Source: Riptortus pedestris
Lineage: Eukaryota; Arthropoda; Insecta; Hemiptera; Alydidae
Reading direction: 5' to 3'
Length of the DNA stretch: 64,000 bases
Assembly: GCA_019009955.1 (NCBI GenBank)
Contig: CM032229.1
Span: forward strand, 144,163,501-144,227,500
Numbering within the stretch: the stretch's first letter is position 1; each line of letters begins with the position of its first letter. Position numbers and translations under genes: made by a program. This document shows, one piece after another, positions 44,842 to 56,632 of this stretch. The notes under the pieces were generated by a model. The model was not told where the DNA came from, made no database searches, and was given only the letters and a program-made list of their open reading frames with translations.

Positions 44842-44848
<7 letters not shown>
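44417..44848 (-). mobile_element. Helentron-like element, 5' half missing
   Basis: On - it ends with the complete 3' signature (AAGTCCGTCAC.CAGGGG and AAACTAAGCAGATTT on the + strand). It keeps the 'tctcggttaatacttaag' and 'gatttcagccgttaacgaac' blocks. At 44849 it runs into a CT repeat and then into an LTR fragment; the usual 5' block is missing. Confidence 0.7.

Positions 44849-44900
<52 letters not shown>
44849..44900. repeat. (CT)n microsatellite
   Basis: CT run joining the Helentron-like copy to the LTR fragment. Confidence 0.95.
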
Positions 44901-44904
<4 letters not shown>

Positions 44905-44911
44905 CCTTCTT

Positions 44912-45144
44912 GTTGTGAATTTCAGTGACCGTGAGTGAATTGTTGGACTGTGTAATCTGAAGAACAGTGACGCTAACAGTGTATACTGTAAGTAGTAATT
45001 ATGAATAATTACCAAGTGTATTGTGCATTGTGAAATAAATTGTGCAGTGATAAAAACTGTGAAACTTGCGAGTATTTAATTTTGCAATCCAAAAGAACTC
45101 TTATTAAAAACGTTTATTACTGGTTTTGGTAATAAAAAACGTAT

Positions 45145-45147
<3 letters not shown>
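44912..45147 (+). mobile_element. LTR 3' fragment
   Basis: 'gaatttcagtgaccgtgagt' through 'aaacttgcgagtatttaatt' to aaaaacgtatca closely follows the last 240 bases of the LTR at 43463-44069. The 5' part is missing. Confidence 0.75.

Positions 45148-45192
<45 letters not shown>
45148..45192. repeat. (AT)n microsatellite
   Basis: AT run after the LTR fragment, in the same position as after the LTR at 43463. Confidence 0.95.
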
Positions 45193-46050
45193 CGGGTTAA
45201 AGTGATATTTTTGTTGATAAGATCCCAGTAGCTTGTTAAGTTACTTACAAATGTTTCTCATGTATAAAAAAAAGAAAATCATCTTTTTTAAAGTCGCATT
45301 TGATTATAAATATGTAAAACAAAACTAAATGGGATCAATTATTAAGAAAATTTCAAATACATTTACTGAGGTATAGAACTGACAGACGATAGACATTTAC
45401 AAAAATTAAAACAATTCAAATTGCTGTTGCGATGAATAACCCATTAAAAAGTTTAGCTTTTTATTTAACAGCTCTCAATATAATTAGATTGGAAGAGTTA
45501 GAGTAATGTAATTGGAGAGGTGATAAAGAAGATGAGTATTATTTGTGAATATTTTAACTTCATTATTTATTCTAAATAAAGTTCATGAGGATGGGAGAAT
45601 ATTATTAATGTTATTAGGAGAGGTCACAGTTAACAAAAGGTGTAAGGACATTAGAATATGTTAAGAAACACATTAAAGCCAGAGTGTGACTAGATCAAAC
45701 TAATTTCTCGTTCTTGGAAATTCTCCGAGTTTGTAGATATCCATTTATCCATTACTTTTAGTGTTATTATATTTGTAAGAGGTTAATTTATAATTGGAAT
45801 AACTAACAATTTTAGTTCCAGAAACTTAACACAATCGGACTTTTGTAGCCTTTTCCACCGATAATTGCTAGTTTTCTCAGAAGATGCACTACGTTCTTCC
45901 ATCGAATAATAAGGCTTTTGAATTCCACTGGTTCTCTAGAGCAGATCCTTGAAAAAAGTGCCAAAAATAGAAGCCTGAAACCTTTCGTTAATTGGTACGT
46001 TAACTCCACGACTGACGATACAAAACAAAGTCACTATACACAATTCTTTA
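45193..46050. other. No gene recognised
   Basis: Plain A+T-rich sequence; the 65-codon frame 45812-46009 (-) shows no motif. Confidence 0.4.
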
Positions 46051-46268
46051 GGGACTCAGGTTAGCAATGTGAGTTAAGGCATTGGTTTTAATGCTACAAG
46101 GAGGTGGGAAATTTATTCCCACATAAGCAATAGGAGTATATACAGTCACGAACTGACCCAATAAAATCCTTAGTCCCGCCCTAGCTAAAAAAGGTAATAG
46201 CCTATAGATACCCCGTCCCAACTAGCCGTAATAGTGCAATGTGGACGTTTATAAATAACATTAAAAAA
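46051..46268 (+). mobile_element. SINE family A, full copy
   Basis: Starts gggactcaggttagcaatgt, then B-box-like and 'agtcccgccctagctaaaaa' parts, tail gtggacgttt then ataaataac and an A-run. A perfect 9-bp target duplication AATTCTTTA is found at 46042-46050 and 46269-46277. Confidence 0.85.
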
Positions 46269-46277
46269 AATTCTTTA

Positions 46278-47254
46278 GTATTACCAATATGCAAATATTC
46301 TTAAAGAATTGGTTGGATCTTAAAGAGTTAAGAAAGAGCAAAAAACTCTAACTCTAACTATTTCCTCTAACTATCTCAGTTCAAGGTCTTTTACAACACA
46401 GAAGGAGCCGACTATTACATTACAAATCATGTTTTTCAAATTTAAAAATCAGTTTCCAACAGTTCCATGGTTCTATTCTAAAACTCATTAGTCTTTCCTT
46501 ATTCTTTAATTTAAATCGTTCCTAGCTCACCCTATCGGGGTTTCCTTTCAAGCCAGTGTAAAAGACAGTGGCTCATAACCCTCTTGTGCTGAACTCAGTA
46601 ACTACTCAAGATATTAAAAGTTGTGAAAGATCACAGTGGTTGACGTCCCCTTCTTGTTCAACACACCTGTAGCTCTGACAGCTTTCTCAGTCACGGTTGC
46701 AAACAATAGCCCAACATTTACTGCTGAGGAATTCGGGCGATTATTAGCGATTTCTTAGCTTTAAGCTGTAAAGAAGGCGTAGAGACAATTACGGAATACA
46801 AATAATTATAGAATTAATGCATAAATAAGAAAAATATTCGGAGGATGAAGAATGTAAAGCCAACTCACTGATGGATCTCCCGAAATTCATTGGAGATCAT
46901 TAACGGAAATTTTCGTCAAATGGAATAGACGGGAATCCTTCCAAACCTGGCGGGAATGTACAGAACCACTATGAACTGGGTAGAATGCATAGTGAGTTTT
47001 GGTCTCTGTAGGTTTGCTAAAGGAATTTAGCATATTTAGGGTGCCTGCTCACTTCGGATATGACCCGTCTGTCTATTAGACACCACAATGTAGACGTTTA
47101 TTCTATGGTCTGTGTCATCATTTCATAAACAATACCATGCTCGGCTCAATAAACCCACCATTGACCTACAAGAACCATAAATTGTGGCAGATGTGGAATC
47201 TCGTCAGGCTAGCAAAAGAAAATTCCTATGTAGGTGATGAAAGAAATGGCTACG
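46278..47254. other. No gene recognised
   Basis: Mixed sequence; no protein motif or known repeat was identified. Confidence 0.4.
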
Positions 47255-47340
47255 CTTCCACTGTAACTATTTATTAGAACGACATAGCGCTTTCGATGCA
47301 GTGCATCATCATGAGTGTCCTGTTGGCATACACAACAAGA
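47255..47340 (-). mobile_element. Penelope-type 3' tail
   Basis: On -: ggacactcatgatgatgcac, tgcatcgaaagcgctatgtc, ttctaataaatagttac. It lies downstream (in the - sense) of the GIY-YIG relic at 48425-48965 and may belong to the same inserted element, with the piggyBac piece in between. Confidence 0.4.
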
Positions 47341-47639
47341 ATTACTTATATCTATTAAACTATTTTAGATAAAGGGTAAAATAGATAACTTATAACAATA
47401 AAATCTATCTTTCTTAGAACTACATTACACATAAAACTTTTCATAAATCAACAGGCAATTTGTTTTATTAAATTAACACTCCAATAAACGCGCGTCATCT
47501 CACAGATGGCCAGTTCTGTTTTTTCGTCACAAGTTTGATGGAGGGAGGAGAGCTGGTCCCCCGCCCTAGTATTCCTCAAGCTCGCCTAGCTCGTTAGTTC
47601 AGTTGAACTCATCAGAGATTAGTTGATTATGCGAGTGCA

Positions 47640-47931
47640 GCTCAGCAATTTGCCACGCACCATGACCTCACGTCTTCGAGAACTCCTTCCCAATGATCAC
47701 ATACTACCACAAGCTTTAAGCAACTCAGCAGCTACTGATGCTGGTGGACGCCAGCGCTGCGGATTTCGCTTGTAAAATAAAACAAAACGATGCACCAAAT
47801 ATTCTTGCAAGGAATGTGGCCAATATTTATGTCTGCAACACTGTGCCTTTTCTTGTGCTGATGGATGTAACGTGGGCGTGGGTAATGAAAGTGATTCAGA
47901 GTGAAATTTAAGTTTAAATTTTTAAAAGCAA
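47640..47931 (+). pseudogene. piggyBac transposase C-terminal relic
   Basis: The frame ends in a cysteine-rich finger: RCGF, a stop, then NKTKRCTKYSCKECGQYLCL, QHCAFSCADGC and SDSE before TGA at about 47902-47904. The Cys-x2-Cys spacing after a basic stretch matches the cysteine-rich domain closing piggyBac transposases. One stop lies within the domain and the upstream part is frameshifted, so only a dead C-terminus remains. Confidence 0.65.
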
Positions 47932-47932
47932 A

Positions 47933-48424
47933 GGTTCTTGGTTTTTTTAGCATTTTTTTTATTGGTCATTTCCATTTGTTTGACTAACTTTCCAAGTTCT
48001 AGAAATGAGGCTCATTTGTCAATGTGTTCATACATTTTACATTATTATTATGTTAACTGAAACTATCTTACAAGACTGATAAGAGTTGTGTTCCTAGGTT
48101 TACTAGTTGATTTACCTTTTGCATGCCAGTAATAAGGAATAAAATTGAAACTAAGCTACCGTGGCAACTGTGTTACAAAAATTTAACATTTTTGAATATT
48201 TATATACACATAATTTTTTTAAAATACAAATTTATGAACATTTTCATTTATCCATGCACCATTATTCCTGCAAAATTACGAAAAACCAATTATAATATTC
48301 ACTTTTGACAAATAAGTGAACAGTCATCTGACAGATGACACGCGTGTATTTATGTCTCACTAGGAGGCGCGTGTACTGGAGTGTTAAGTAAGTACAGGTA
48401 GGACATTAAAACTATCTAAAAGAC
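47933..48424. other. No gene recognised
   Basis: A+T-rich spacer between the piggyBac and Penelope relics; the 61-codon frame at 48123-48308 has no motif. Confidence 0.4.
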
Positions 48425-48965
48425 TTAAACTAAACTATTTAGACAAAGAAATATATTCTTGTTGAACACAGGCGAAGGAGAAGAAAGAGGAGACCTACCG
48501 AAGGTCCTGGATGTTGACTGACAGCTCTTGGAGCTAGACTGTCTTTTCATCCCAGCTAGCTGAGGTAAGGAGGCTAATGGTACGAACTTGAGTGGACAAA
48601 CCTCTTCTTTAATGTAAATGTTTTTCTTCGACGTTAGAAGATCCAATCTAATCTCTAACCCCTTAACCATGTCCATTTTCCTTCCTTTAGGTAGGTGATG
48701 CAACACCTCCATTTGTAAAATGAATCTTGGTCATGGCGTTCCGACAATAGGTGTTTTTTTCATTCCACTTACTTTTGTAGTAAAATGCTCTTTGACCCTC
48801 GTCTTTATCTACCTACCACTCTGCCCTACGTATGTTGCATCACAGGAAGATATCCGGTAGACTCTAGACTTCTCCATAGCGGAAGCACGATCTTTGGGGG
48901 TGGGGAATAGATTTTTGAGGGTCTTGATACCCGTCAAAATTCTTGTATTCCAAAATTGAGACCTG
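48425..48965 (-). pseudogene. Penelope-like element GIY-YIG endonuclease relic
   Basis: On - the reading gives SRVYRISSCDATYVGQSGR, a stop, IKTRVKEHFTTK, a stop, then EVLHHLPKGRKMDMVKGLEI. This is the GIY-YIG nuclease (VY.I.C..C.A.YVGQ..R...R..EH) that forms the C-terminus of Penelope-like reverse transcriptases, followed by their 'vLh...kGrk....E.lEI' region. Two in-frame stops and no reverse transcriptase upstream mark it as a dead 3' piece. Confidence 0.8.
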
Positions 48966-49117
48966 TGGCACTCGAAAGTACAACGTTACTACTGGCATTT
49001 ACTGAGAACACTGAACGCTGGTTTGATTTCTTTATATGACATATTCATCAAGAAAGAAACAACCACATCATTTAATGTATGACAAACGACGGAGTCTTAT
49101 TTGGGCAAATTCATTAT

Positions 49118-49500
49118 TAGTAAATTTTCCTTAAGGGAAATCGGCTATTGAAGATATATACACAATTTCTCCTAGTGTCCATTGATCCTTACGGGATCCT
49201 TTAAATATATATATATCTGTAAACTGTGTAGAGGTCAAATCGATATTTAAAATTTCTATATGAAACTAAAAATCAAGTTCATTAATGAGGTAAATCTAAC
49301 CACAAAGGAGAGCTTTTGAGAAAGGGTAAATCATGCAATCACAAATACCTATTTTCAATGAATCTGAATGAGTAAATATCTGTGTTTCTTCCCTAATCGA
49401 AAATTGTGTGTATATTGGTAATAATGTAAATTAATACGATTGTTGTTCTATTAATTTTTCTGTAACTTCAATATTAATGCAATTACTTATCATCTTTAGT
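49118..49500 (+). mobile_element. Helentron-like element, diverged 5' part
   Basis: The 5' palindrome (ttttccttaagggaaatcgg) and 'tgtccattgatccttacggg' are clear. A short AT stretch and 'actaaaaatcaagttcatta' follow. The 3' end is not found before the LINE sequence. Confidence 0.55.
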
Positions 49501-49690
49501 ACATATTTATTTGTTTGTTTGGTGTCATGCAGTTAACCAAGAAAACGGCGTTTCACAGGGATGTGTCTTGTGCACGACCCTTTTTAATATAACTATTGAC
49601 ACCATTTGTGATTACATTCCTATTGATGTTCAATACTGCTTATTTGTTGACGAACGTAAATGTCAATAGATATACTAATAACACGCATAC

Positions 49691-50171
49691 AAAAGTCCGT
49701 CACGCAGGGGCTGCGTAAACTAAGCAGATTTCCCACGTGAAGTTTTACAATAGAGAAATCTGCCTAGTAATAACCTATTCTCACGAGGACGAATAGTTAG
49801 TGAAATGGCCACACTAGCGCTAGTGCGCTCGGCGGAAACTCCCAAACATAGCCAACCACACTCACAATACAAATCCAAATATCTCGGTTAATATTAAAGA
49901 TACAGAATAAATGTATAGAACAATATTTATAGTAAATTTAATTTGCAATAAGATTGGTTCTATTCACTTTTTTGATCCGACGTATGGTAACGGAGATATT
50001 TCGAATTTTCGAAAATCCCCCCCTCTAAACCCCCCCTCCCACTGGTTCGATTTTAGCCATTAACGAACTTGATCTTCCTTTTTACATAAAACGATTAAAT
50101 TCCGAGTTTGGTAACGATCAAACAAAAATTGCGACCGCTAGAGCGTTAACAGACAAATATATATATCTATA

Positions 50172-50231
<60 letters not shown>

Positions 50232-50386
50232 TATATATATATATATATAGATATATATATATAATTTTGAACGGACCTCATTTTCGTCATCTCCTGGGTA
50301 GGATCGATGGACATTTGAAGAAATTTTTCGAAACTCGCGTCATGAGTACGACCTCAATAGCTGATTTCCCTTAAGGGAAATCTGCT
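49691..50386 (-). mobile_element. Helentron-like element, complete, inside a LINE
   Basis: On -: TTTTAGCAGATTTCCC, palindrome TTTCCCTTAAGGGAAA, the 5' block, a long compound AT microsatellite (50157-50265), the internal blocks and the 3' end GGGAAATCTGCTTAG, hairpin ACGCAGCCCCTGCGT, GACGGACTTTT. It interrupts the LINE reading frame, which lets both element ends be placed: T-runs at each side, no long duplication. Confidence 0.75.
50157..50265. repeat. Compound AT/ATCT/ATAG microsatellite
   Basis: The longest simple repeat in the window, in the centre of the Helentron-like copy. Confidence 0.95.
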
Positions 50387-50659
50387 AAAACACAATTCAC
50401 TGTTTATAACAGTGGAGCATGGCCCGTGGGTTAAACTTTTCTGCACAGAAAACGAAAGCCATACTTTTTACTACTCTACGATAAGAAAATAACTAACAAA
50501 GATATAAGGAAGGCCTCAAAAGCATTTACGAAAGTTCTAAATTACTCGAAGAATATAAACGAGCCAAAGGGAAAGCAAATGCTATCGTACGTAGGTTTAA
50601 CCCAGATAAAAACATATATAACAATACTGGATATATAAAACAATACTGGATTGAATATA

Positions 50660-51265
50660 CACTCAACCGCAAAAAAAACCGGACACATCATATTTGTCGC
50701 ATTAAAAGCTAATTTTCAGCAATGTGTTTGTTTATGTGGGTATTCTAGTTATTACAGTGAATGAAGAGTCTAAGTCCATTGAACTAATCCCTTCAGGATT
50801 GGGTAACAATTAGATAAAACTCAGATTACATTTATTTGTCGTGAAGTTGACCTATTAAACCTAAACCGTAAGTAGTTTTTCGCACATTTAAACATCTTTA
50901 ATTATTAACCAAGCATTTTCTTTAATTAATGTTTTATTTTTATTTCGTTCCAGAATAATGGGTCTTTCAAACTTAGATGGAAGGCCGCAGCTTACGTTAC
51001 ATTGCCGAAACGCTTGGTGTAGCGAAGTCTACCATTCACTAATAAAAATGAAGAATCATTTTTTTTTTTTTAAATGTGTTAATTTATCATTTTTTTTGGA
51101 TTTTTTTAAAATAATCAATAAGAATTATTCACTTTTGGCAGATTTTGTTTAAATAACCTATAGATTAACCAATTATTTTAATTAAAAAGATTACATATAT
51201 ATTAAGTATATAACAAAATTATAAGACTAAATCTAAGTGTGTCCGGTTTTTTTCGCGGTTGAGTA
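50660..51265 (+). mobile_element. Tc1-derived MITE, copy 1
   Basis: Inverted termini cactcaaccgcaaaaaaaac and the reverse complement of tactcaaccgcgaaaaaaac, both followed by CGGACAC, between TA dinucleotides. The interior keeps a decayed Tc1 helix-turn-helix piece (YIAETLGVAKSTIH at about 50997-51038), so it is a deletion derivative of a Tc1-like transposon. Confidence 0.85.
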
Positions 51266-52146
51266 TATATCTGCAATAAACATAAATACTCCCTTGAAAC
51301 ATGTATGGAGCACTATAGGATATTATACAATTGTATTAATATCCTTTTATGTTACGTTATCATTTACTGGAAATAAATACATTTCATTTCACACTTTTCA
51401 TACTAATTGGACCAGCGTCATTGACAAATTTTACAAATAGGACTTTAAAAATAAGCGGCTTCAGTAATCCGAGTAAACATACTAATGAAATATCGAGAAG
51501 AAATATTTCATAGGAAAGTAATTTGTTCACACGTCACCTTTATAATTTCCATGAAAACTGTTGCCAAGGAGGGAAAAATATCAAGATTTTGTATCGTAAG
51601 TGCGTCAAGACCTTGGACGCCGGTGTGGGGGTAGTCATTTCCAGTGTCAAGTTCACAGTGTCATATGCGACACGTGAGAAAATTACTTGTTTAGTTGAGC
51701 CAGACTTTGAAAACTAATTTTCCAATCTCATGCCCGTCACTGATATTGGCACCTTGGGCATATCCATATTTAGTTCGGATAAGCTATAGCCCTACATATC
51801 GATTTTCCTTAATGTTCCTTTTTTCAATTTCCTCCTCGCCGAGACACTTGCCAAGTTGAAGGTATTTTATATAGTAAAATTAAGTAGTCAATTTTAAGTA
51901 GCAAGTTTGTCATATTTGTATATTGGATTTTAAGAGAAAACATGGAAAAAGTATTTTTAGCGCCCTTCACTTGGCAACAACACCTTAACCCTTAGACTAC
52001 CAATTTAAACATTTTCTATTAAGGAATTTTTTTAAGGCATACACTTTTGGTATCGTTTTCAGAGATTATTCTTCATCTATATAAATATGAAAAATAAAAA
52101 GGGGGGGGCGTGTGACGTGTGCCCCAATGGTCTTTTTGTTTGAGAC
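51266..52146. other. No gene recognised
   Basis: Contains 'cggcttcagtaatccgag' (about 51458), also seen at about 28245; otherwise featureless. The 64-codon frame 51523-51717 has no motif. Confidence 0.4.
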
Positions 52147-52278
52147 ACATATGACCCACTGGTAATATTAAAAGAAAAAAGAAATATTAAAAGAAAAAAG
52201 AAATATTAAAAAAAAAAAAGAAAAAATATTAAAAGAAAAAGAAAGAAATATTAAAAGAAAATATTAAAAGAAAAAAGC
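52147..52278. repeat. A-rich minisatellite, unit about 19 bp
   Basis: Irregular tandem copies of atattaaaagaaaaaagaa, with units shortened to about 13 bases at the end. Confidence 0.85.
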
Positions 52279-52524
52279 CATAGTAGTCCATGAAATACTT
52301 CATATTAAAAAGTGAAATAAGAAATAATGTATGTAAATACTATTCATAACGATGTATGATAGAATGTAAAATATTCTTTGCATAGTGGCATTTGGCACAT
52401 TATACAGATTGTTTTGGTCCTTTTTTCTATTTTGTCTGTTGTAAGTCTTGTTGTATTACATTCAGCATACGTTTTGCTATCTTTGATGGTCTACCACTGC
52501 TCGCCTTTCGTTTTATCGTCTTTG

Positions 52525-52525
<1 letters not shown>

Positions 52526-52580
<55 letters not shown>

Positions 52581-52592
52581 TATATACACTCC
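52526..52592. repeat. (AT)n microsatellite, interrupted
   Basis: AT run with single-base interruptions (aaat, acac). Confidence 0.9.
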
Positions 52593-52637
52593 ACTATGAA
52601 TGAATATATTAACGAAAATAATATTATTGCTATTATT

Positions 52638-52834
52638 CATTAACGTCCAATTCATGCTAAATATGCATAGCATAGGGTAGGGTCAGGTTATCTACAGGTT
52701 ACCAACTTTTTCTAACCAGAGTGGGTCTAAGGATTTCATTTAATGAGTTCGTCGCTATTCTCCAGGAAGGAATCGAACTCGCCACTCTAGGTTTACCATG
52801 TGAGATTAATGCCAAAGCTCACATGGCCAACCTG
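52638..52834 (-). mobile_element. SINE family A, reverse copy
   Basis: On - : atcaggttggccatgtgagc, A and B boxes (cgagttcgattccttcct), then the 'gtctgg/ctagg' body and the tail ending ttggacgttaatgaa. Confidence 0.8.
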
Positions 52835-53025
52835 ATCACGAAAATAAGCGTTTTTATTTAAATGTTAATGAAATGAATTTTTTATTATTGAAAAAAAAAT
52901 AGTTCATTAGTCTGCTTTATTGATGTTTACTATGCCTGCGAAATTCATTTCTATGATCGAAGTTATCCCTTAGACTACCAGATTGTGTCATTTGTAGATA
53001 GAATTATTTCAGAAGGATTTCTTCT

Positions 53026-53572
53026 GTATAAAGATCCTGTCCGGCACGGGGCCGGCCCTTCCCAGTGGCAGCAGTAAGCCCCCGCTGTGTAGCTGCTGGG
53101 TAGGGGAACCGTAGGAACAGTAGGTCCTTAGTCGCCTTTGCTGTTCCGGGCAGGGGATCACTCCTGCCTTAATGGGGTAAGTTCTAGCGGCTTACTCAAT
53201 GTGAACTACGGGCTGGGTGGTGTCCGGAGTGGAGGCTTGCCTTCACTGCCGGTCATAGACGTAGTGGTCGTGTGTTCAAAGCACGAGGACATACAGGCCA
53301 GGTAAACTGGTACATGTGTTTCTCTCGTGTGGGAGCTGGGTAGTAGGAGACTGTCCCTTCCATAGGATTCGCTTCTGACCATCGTAGCGAATCCTCAGTC
53401 ACCATGAGGTTGTTGGATTGGTGTAGGATGGATTAAGGCCTCACGGCTAGGTGCCTCCTACATTGTAGCCACTCCTCGATATGGGTACGCAATGTATAAA
53501 GATCCTGGCAAGGTGCCTCCTGCATTGTTGCCACATTTCGAATGGCTACACAATGTATAAAGGTCCTGCTAG
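53026..53572 (+). repeat. G+C-rich composite repeat with possible pol III boxes
   Basis: About 55% G+C in an A+T-rich region. It is bracketed by GTATAAAGATCCTG at 53026 and 53494, with a further copy at 53555. The last 120 bases are two tandem copies of a ~62-bp unit starting ggtgcctcctacattgtag (53450) and ggtgcctcctgcattgttg (53512). A B-box-like gtgttcaaagc at about 53273 and a weak A-box-like element near 53221 suggest a SINE, but this is not certain. Confidence 0.5.
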
Positions 53573-54298
53573 AAGTGAGATTTCTTTTACTTGCCTATTT
53601 TCCAGCCTTGTAATATGTATGAAATTATTCCTTATTTGCAAAGCCATTACTATTCCTCATCATTCCCTTCACATTGTTAGCTAAGTAGTAACTAACCTCC
53701 AACATATGTTAGTAAGTCTACCTAACTCTCTAACTAAGTACTGATCCCTTTGTACAGGCTCTATAGAACTAGGCCTATGTCGTCATGTTACACCATTCCG
53801 TTCAGTGAACGGAATTTACAAAGTCAGAGTAGAAATATCTACCAACATTTAATTAAATTTCATTGGAACATTGTTCAACTGTAAGTGGATTTCGGTAACA
53901 TTTAGCCTCAGGGCGTTGTAAAACTAGAATATCAAAGTTTATCTAGAATGTCAACATTTGAATTCCAGACAGGAGCAATAAGTGTATTATTAATAAACAG
54001 AAACAAGTTTGATTTTAACCGTTTTAAAACACAATAATGTTTTAAGAACTTTATTTTATTGAAATTAATGTGAAACATATTGAATAATAATATGAAATCA
54101 TTGGAAGTATTGAAATAAAAAGCACTTAAAAATTCAATGCTTATTTTTATTCAGATATAAACCAAATTTATTTCTATTTTTCCCCCGTTTATTTTTTTGT
54201 AACAGTGCGAAAATGATAATTAGTAAGATGATAATGAACAGTAAGATAATTAAAACACATGTGACAAAAATGCTTCTCTTTGGCTACTGTTTTCCTCT
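53573..54298. other. No gene recognised
   Basis: A+T-rich; a small palindrome ttccgttcagtgaacggaa at 53796-53814 is the only local structure noted. Confidence 0.4.
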
Positions 54299-54481
54299 AA
54301 CGTCCATATTATGCTGCAATGTATAATTGGGACAGTTCATCTACATGTTACCGTTCTTTTCGAGCCACGAGGAGTCAAAGTATTTTTCTATTTCCCAGGC
54401 GTGAATCCTAGTGGATCACCTAGTGTTTTACCTAGTGAGTTTTAGATCAATGCCTTAAATAACATGGCTAACCTGGGTCCT
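54299..54481 (-). mobile_element. SINE family A, diverged reverse copy
   Basis: On -: ggacccaggttagccatgtt, 'gattcacgcctgggaaatag', 'ctcgtggctcgaaaagaac', tail 'ggacgtta'. Older than the other copies. Confidence 0.7.
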
Positions 54482-55484
54482 CCGTTCTTGTGTCATTTCT
54501 AAAATATTTAAAGAATCATTCTAGTGATTGATGCCTCCTCAAATATTTATTTATTTTTTTCTTTCTTAATTTCAAATATTTTATATATTTAGAATGATAA
54601 AAGAATTACTTACTGCTACATAAATATATATTGAAAACATATTTAAATTATCAGCCCCTTTGAGACAGAATTTGAATCAAATCACAGTAAAAGTAAGGTC
54701 ATTCGTGATCGATTATGTGCCCCAAATCATGAATCCATATTTAATGAAACACTATTATATATGAACCTTTCTGTTTACTTATGGCCGTGTTTGTATATTA
54801 TATTGAGTATCGATTATAAATATTAAAACTGGGAAGGTGGAACTTTTCTTTCTGTGGCCGTTTATACTCCTTTATTAAATGTCTTCTCTTTCAAATAAAT
54901 GCAAATTCTCCAATTTATTTATTTTTCTCTCTTAGAAAGAAACCTTTCAAGTATTAAATCACGCGCGCCAGTTGGTCGAATATCCTTCAAAGCTTGCTAA
55001 AGGAACTCAAACTGTCAATGATGTCCTTTATTTTTCTTGGTTTTCAGATTTTCTAATTTATTTATTTCTTTGATGCCACCAAAGCATGGTGATTTGCCTT
55101 AGAAAATTACTACACGAAAATAAGTAACGGAATTGAAATATATAAATAACAGAAAGAAAAATAAAGACGGTCTCAGACGTCTTAATTCAAGAAATGATAA
55201 AACGTCCGCCACGCAGAGCCCCTTAAACTTACAAATTTCTAACTTTCTGACTGACGCACTGGGCATTTCATCTCACCATCTATTCTCTATTTCTCCCGTG
55301 AGATGTAGTCAGTAATTCAAATGAAATTTAGTGATGCAAGTATTGAAAGAAAAACGTAGGCGGTTTATTTGGGGGTTCACTGATGTCTGGCAACAAACAA
55401 TAATACAAATATTGCTTTATATTCGAAATCCGAAAAAATAAGTATAAGTACTAAGTAATGTTGGCTATAAAACATTATTTGTCC
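54482..55484. other. No gene recognised
   Basis: A+T-rich. At about 55200-55330 'cgtccgccacgcagagcccc' looks like a worn Helentron-like 3' end on -. Confidence 0.35.
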
Positions 55485-56251
55485 TGGGATTGCGTAAACT
55501 AAGCAGATTTCCCGCGTGAAATTTAACAATGGATAAATCTACATACCGGTAACACAACACTACCGTTAATATTAAGTGAATAAATACAAACGATAATAAG
55601 AAACCTCACAACGGAAAGCATCTTAAACGTAAACAAACAGTTCTGCCAACTTCTTGCCAGAAAGAAAAACAATTACTGTAATATATCTGAATATGACGTA
55701 TTAATTTGATTGAAAACTATTTACTATATCTAGTACTGTAATTTATAATGAATCAGGGTAATTTTTATCTCAAACAATCAAATTTATGTTGTCCAAAAAC
55801 ATAAGAAGGGGGGGGGTTCACCAGAACATATTTGCGTCTATCTCGTTTAATAAATGTCTCTTGAAAACAATATTTAGTATTTAAGCTTTGAATAGTGCAT
55901 TACATAACCGAGTACCTATTGTTTATGTAACATAAGTAGAAGTGGGGGTTTGCTGAAGGCTGAGAAGTGAAAAATGCAAATATCTCGATTAATATTCAAG
56001 ATAGAGAATAAATGCATATGATAATATTTATAGTAAATGTAATTTTCTATATGATTGATTCTATATATATTTTCGATCCGACGTATAGTAACGGAAATAT
56101 TTAGAATTTTCAAAATTCTCCCTCTCTAAACCCCCCTCCCCTGGTCCGATTTCAGCTGTTAACGAACTTGATCCTTTCTTTTTACATAAAACGATTAAAT
56201 ATCGAGTTTGGTAACGATTAAACAATAATTGCTACCGCTAGAGCGGTAACA

Positions 56252-56304
<53 letters not shown>
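55485..56304 (-). mobile_element. Helentron-like element with terminal (AT)n, 5' block missing
   Basis: On - it ends with the 3' signature (gcgtaaactaagcagatttc on +) and carries a longer interior than other copies ('tgctgaaggctgagaagtg', 'tttaagctttgaatagtgc' on +), as in the copy at 1873. It stops at an AT run (56258-56304), beyond which the 5' block is absent. Confidence 0.65.
56258..56304. repeat. (AT)n microsatellite
   Basis: AT run where the Helentron-like copy breaks off. Confidence 0.95.
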
Positions 56305-56306
<2 letters not shown>

Positions 56307-56583
56307 TGAAGTAACCCTACAGGAAGGGAGTTTATTAGCCAAACGTCCCGTACAATAATTAGTACATAACGTGTGCTTGATACATTTTTTTATTTAAAAC
56401 TATAATAACATAAAATATTTGTACAATTAAATTATTTACTACAACGATAAAGAAAAAAGAAAGAAAAGAAAAACAAAAACAAATTTTGAATTCAATGCTG
56501 AATAATGAATTAATTAACTGAATTTCAATTTAAAATAATACAGGAACTGTTTTAATGGTTTATTATGTTTATAAAATAATATA

Positions 56584-56632
<49 letters not shown>

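Larger units (their letters stand above)
49535..50480 (+). pseudogene. Jockey-type LINE reverse transcriptase relic, split by an insertion
   Basis: 49540-49670 reads QENGVSQGCVLCTTLFNITI and YCLFVDE, i.e. the NGVPQGSVLSP and YADD regions of a Jockey-like reverse transcriptase with a decayed YADD. The reading resumes after the Helentron-like insertion (49691-50386) at about 50413 with WSMARGLNFSAQKTKAILFT, the W....GL.FS..KTK..LF segment that normally follows. Catalytic residues are lost and stops are present. Fragmentary, no ends visible. Confidence 0.78.

Noticed and set aside
44658..45015. Open frames with Leu-Ser or Arg-Glu repeats (also 56884-57102 and 63375-63587)
   Set aside because: They come from CT or GA simple repeats inside transposon sequence.
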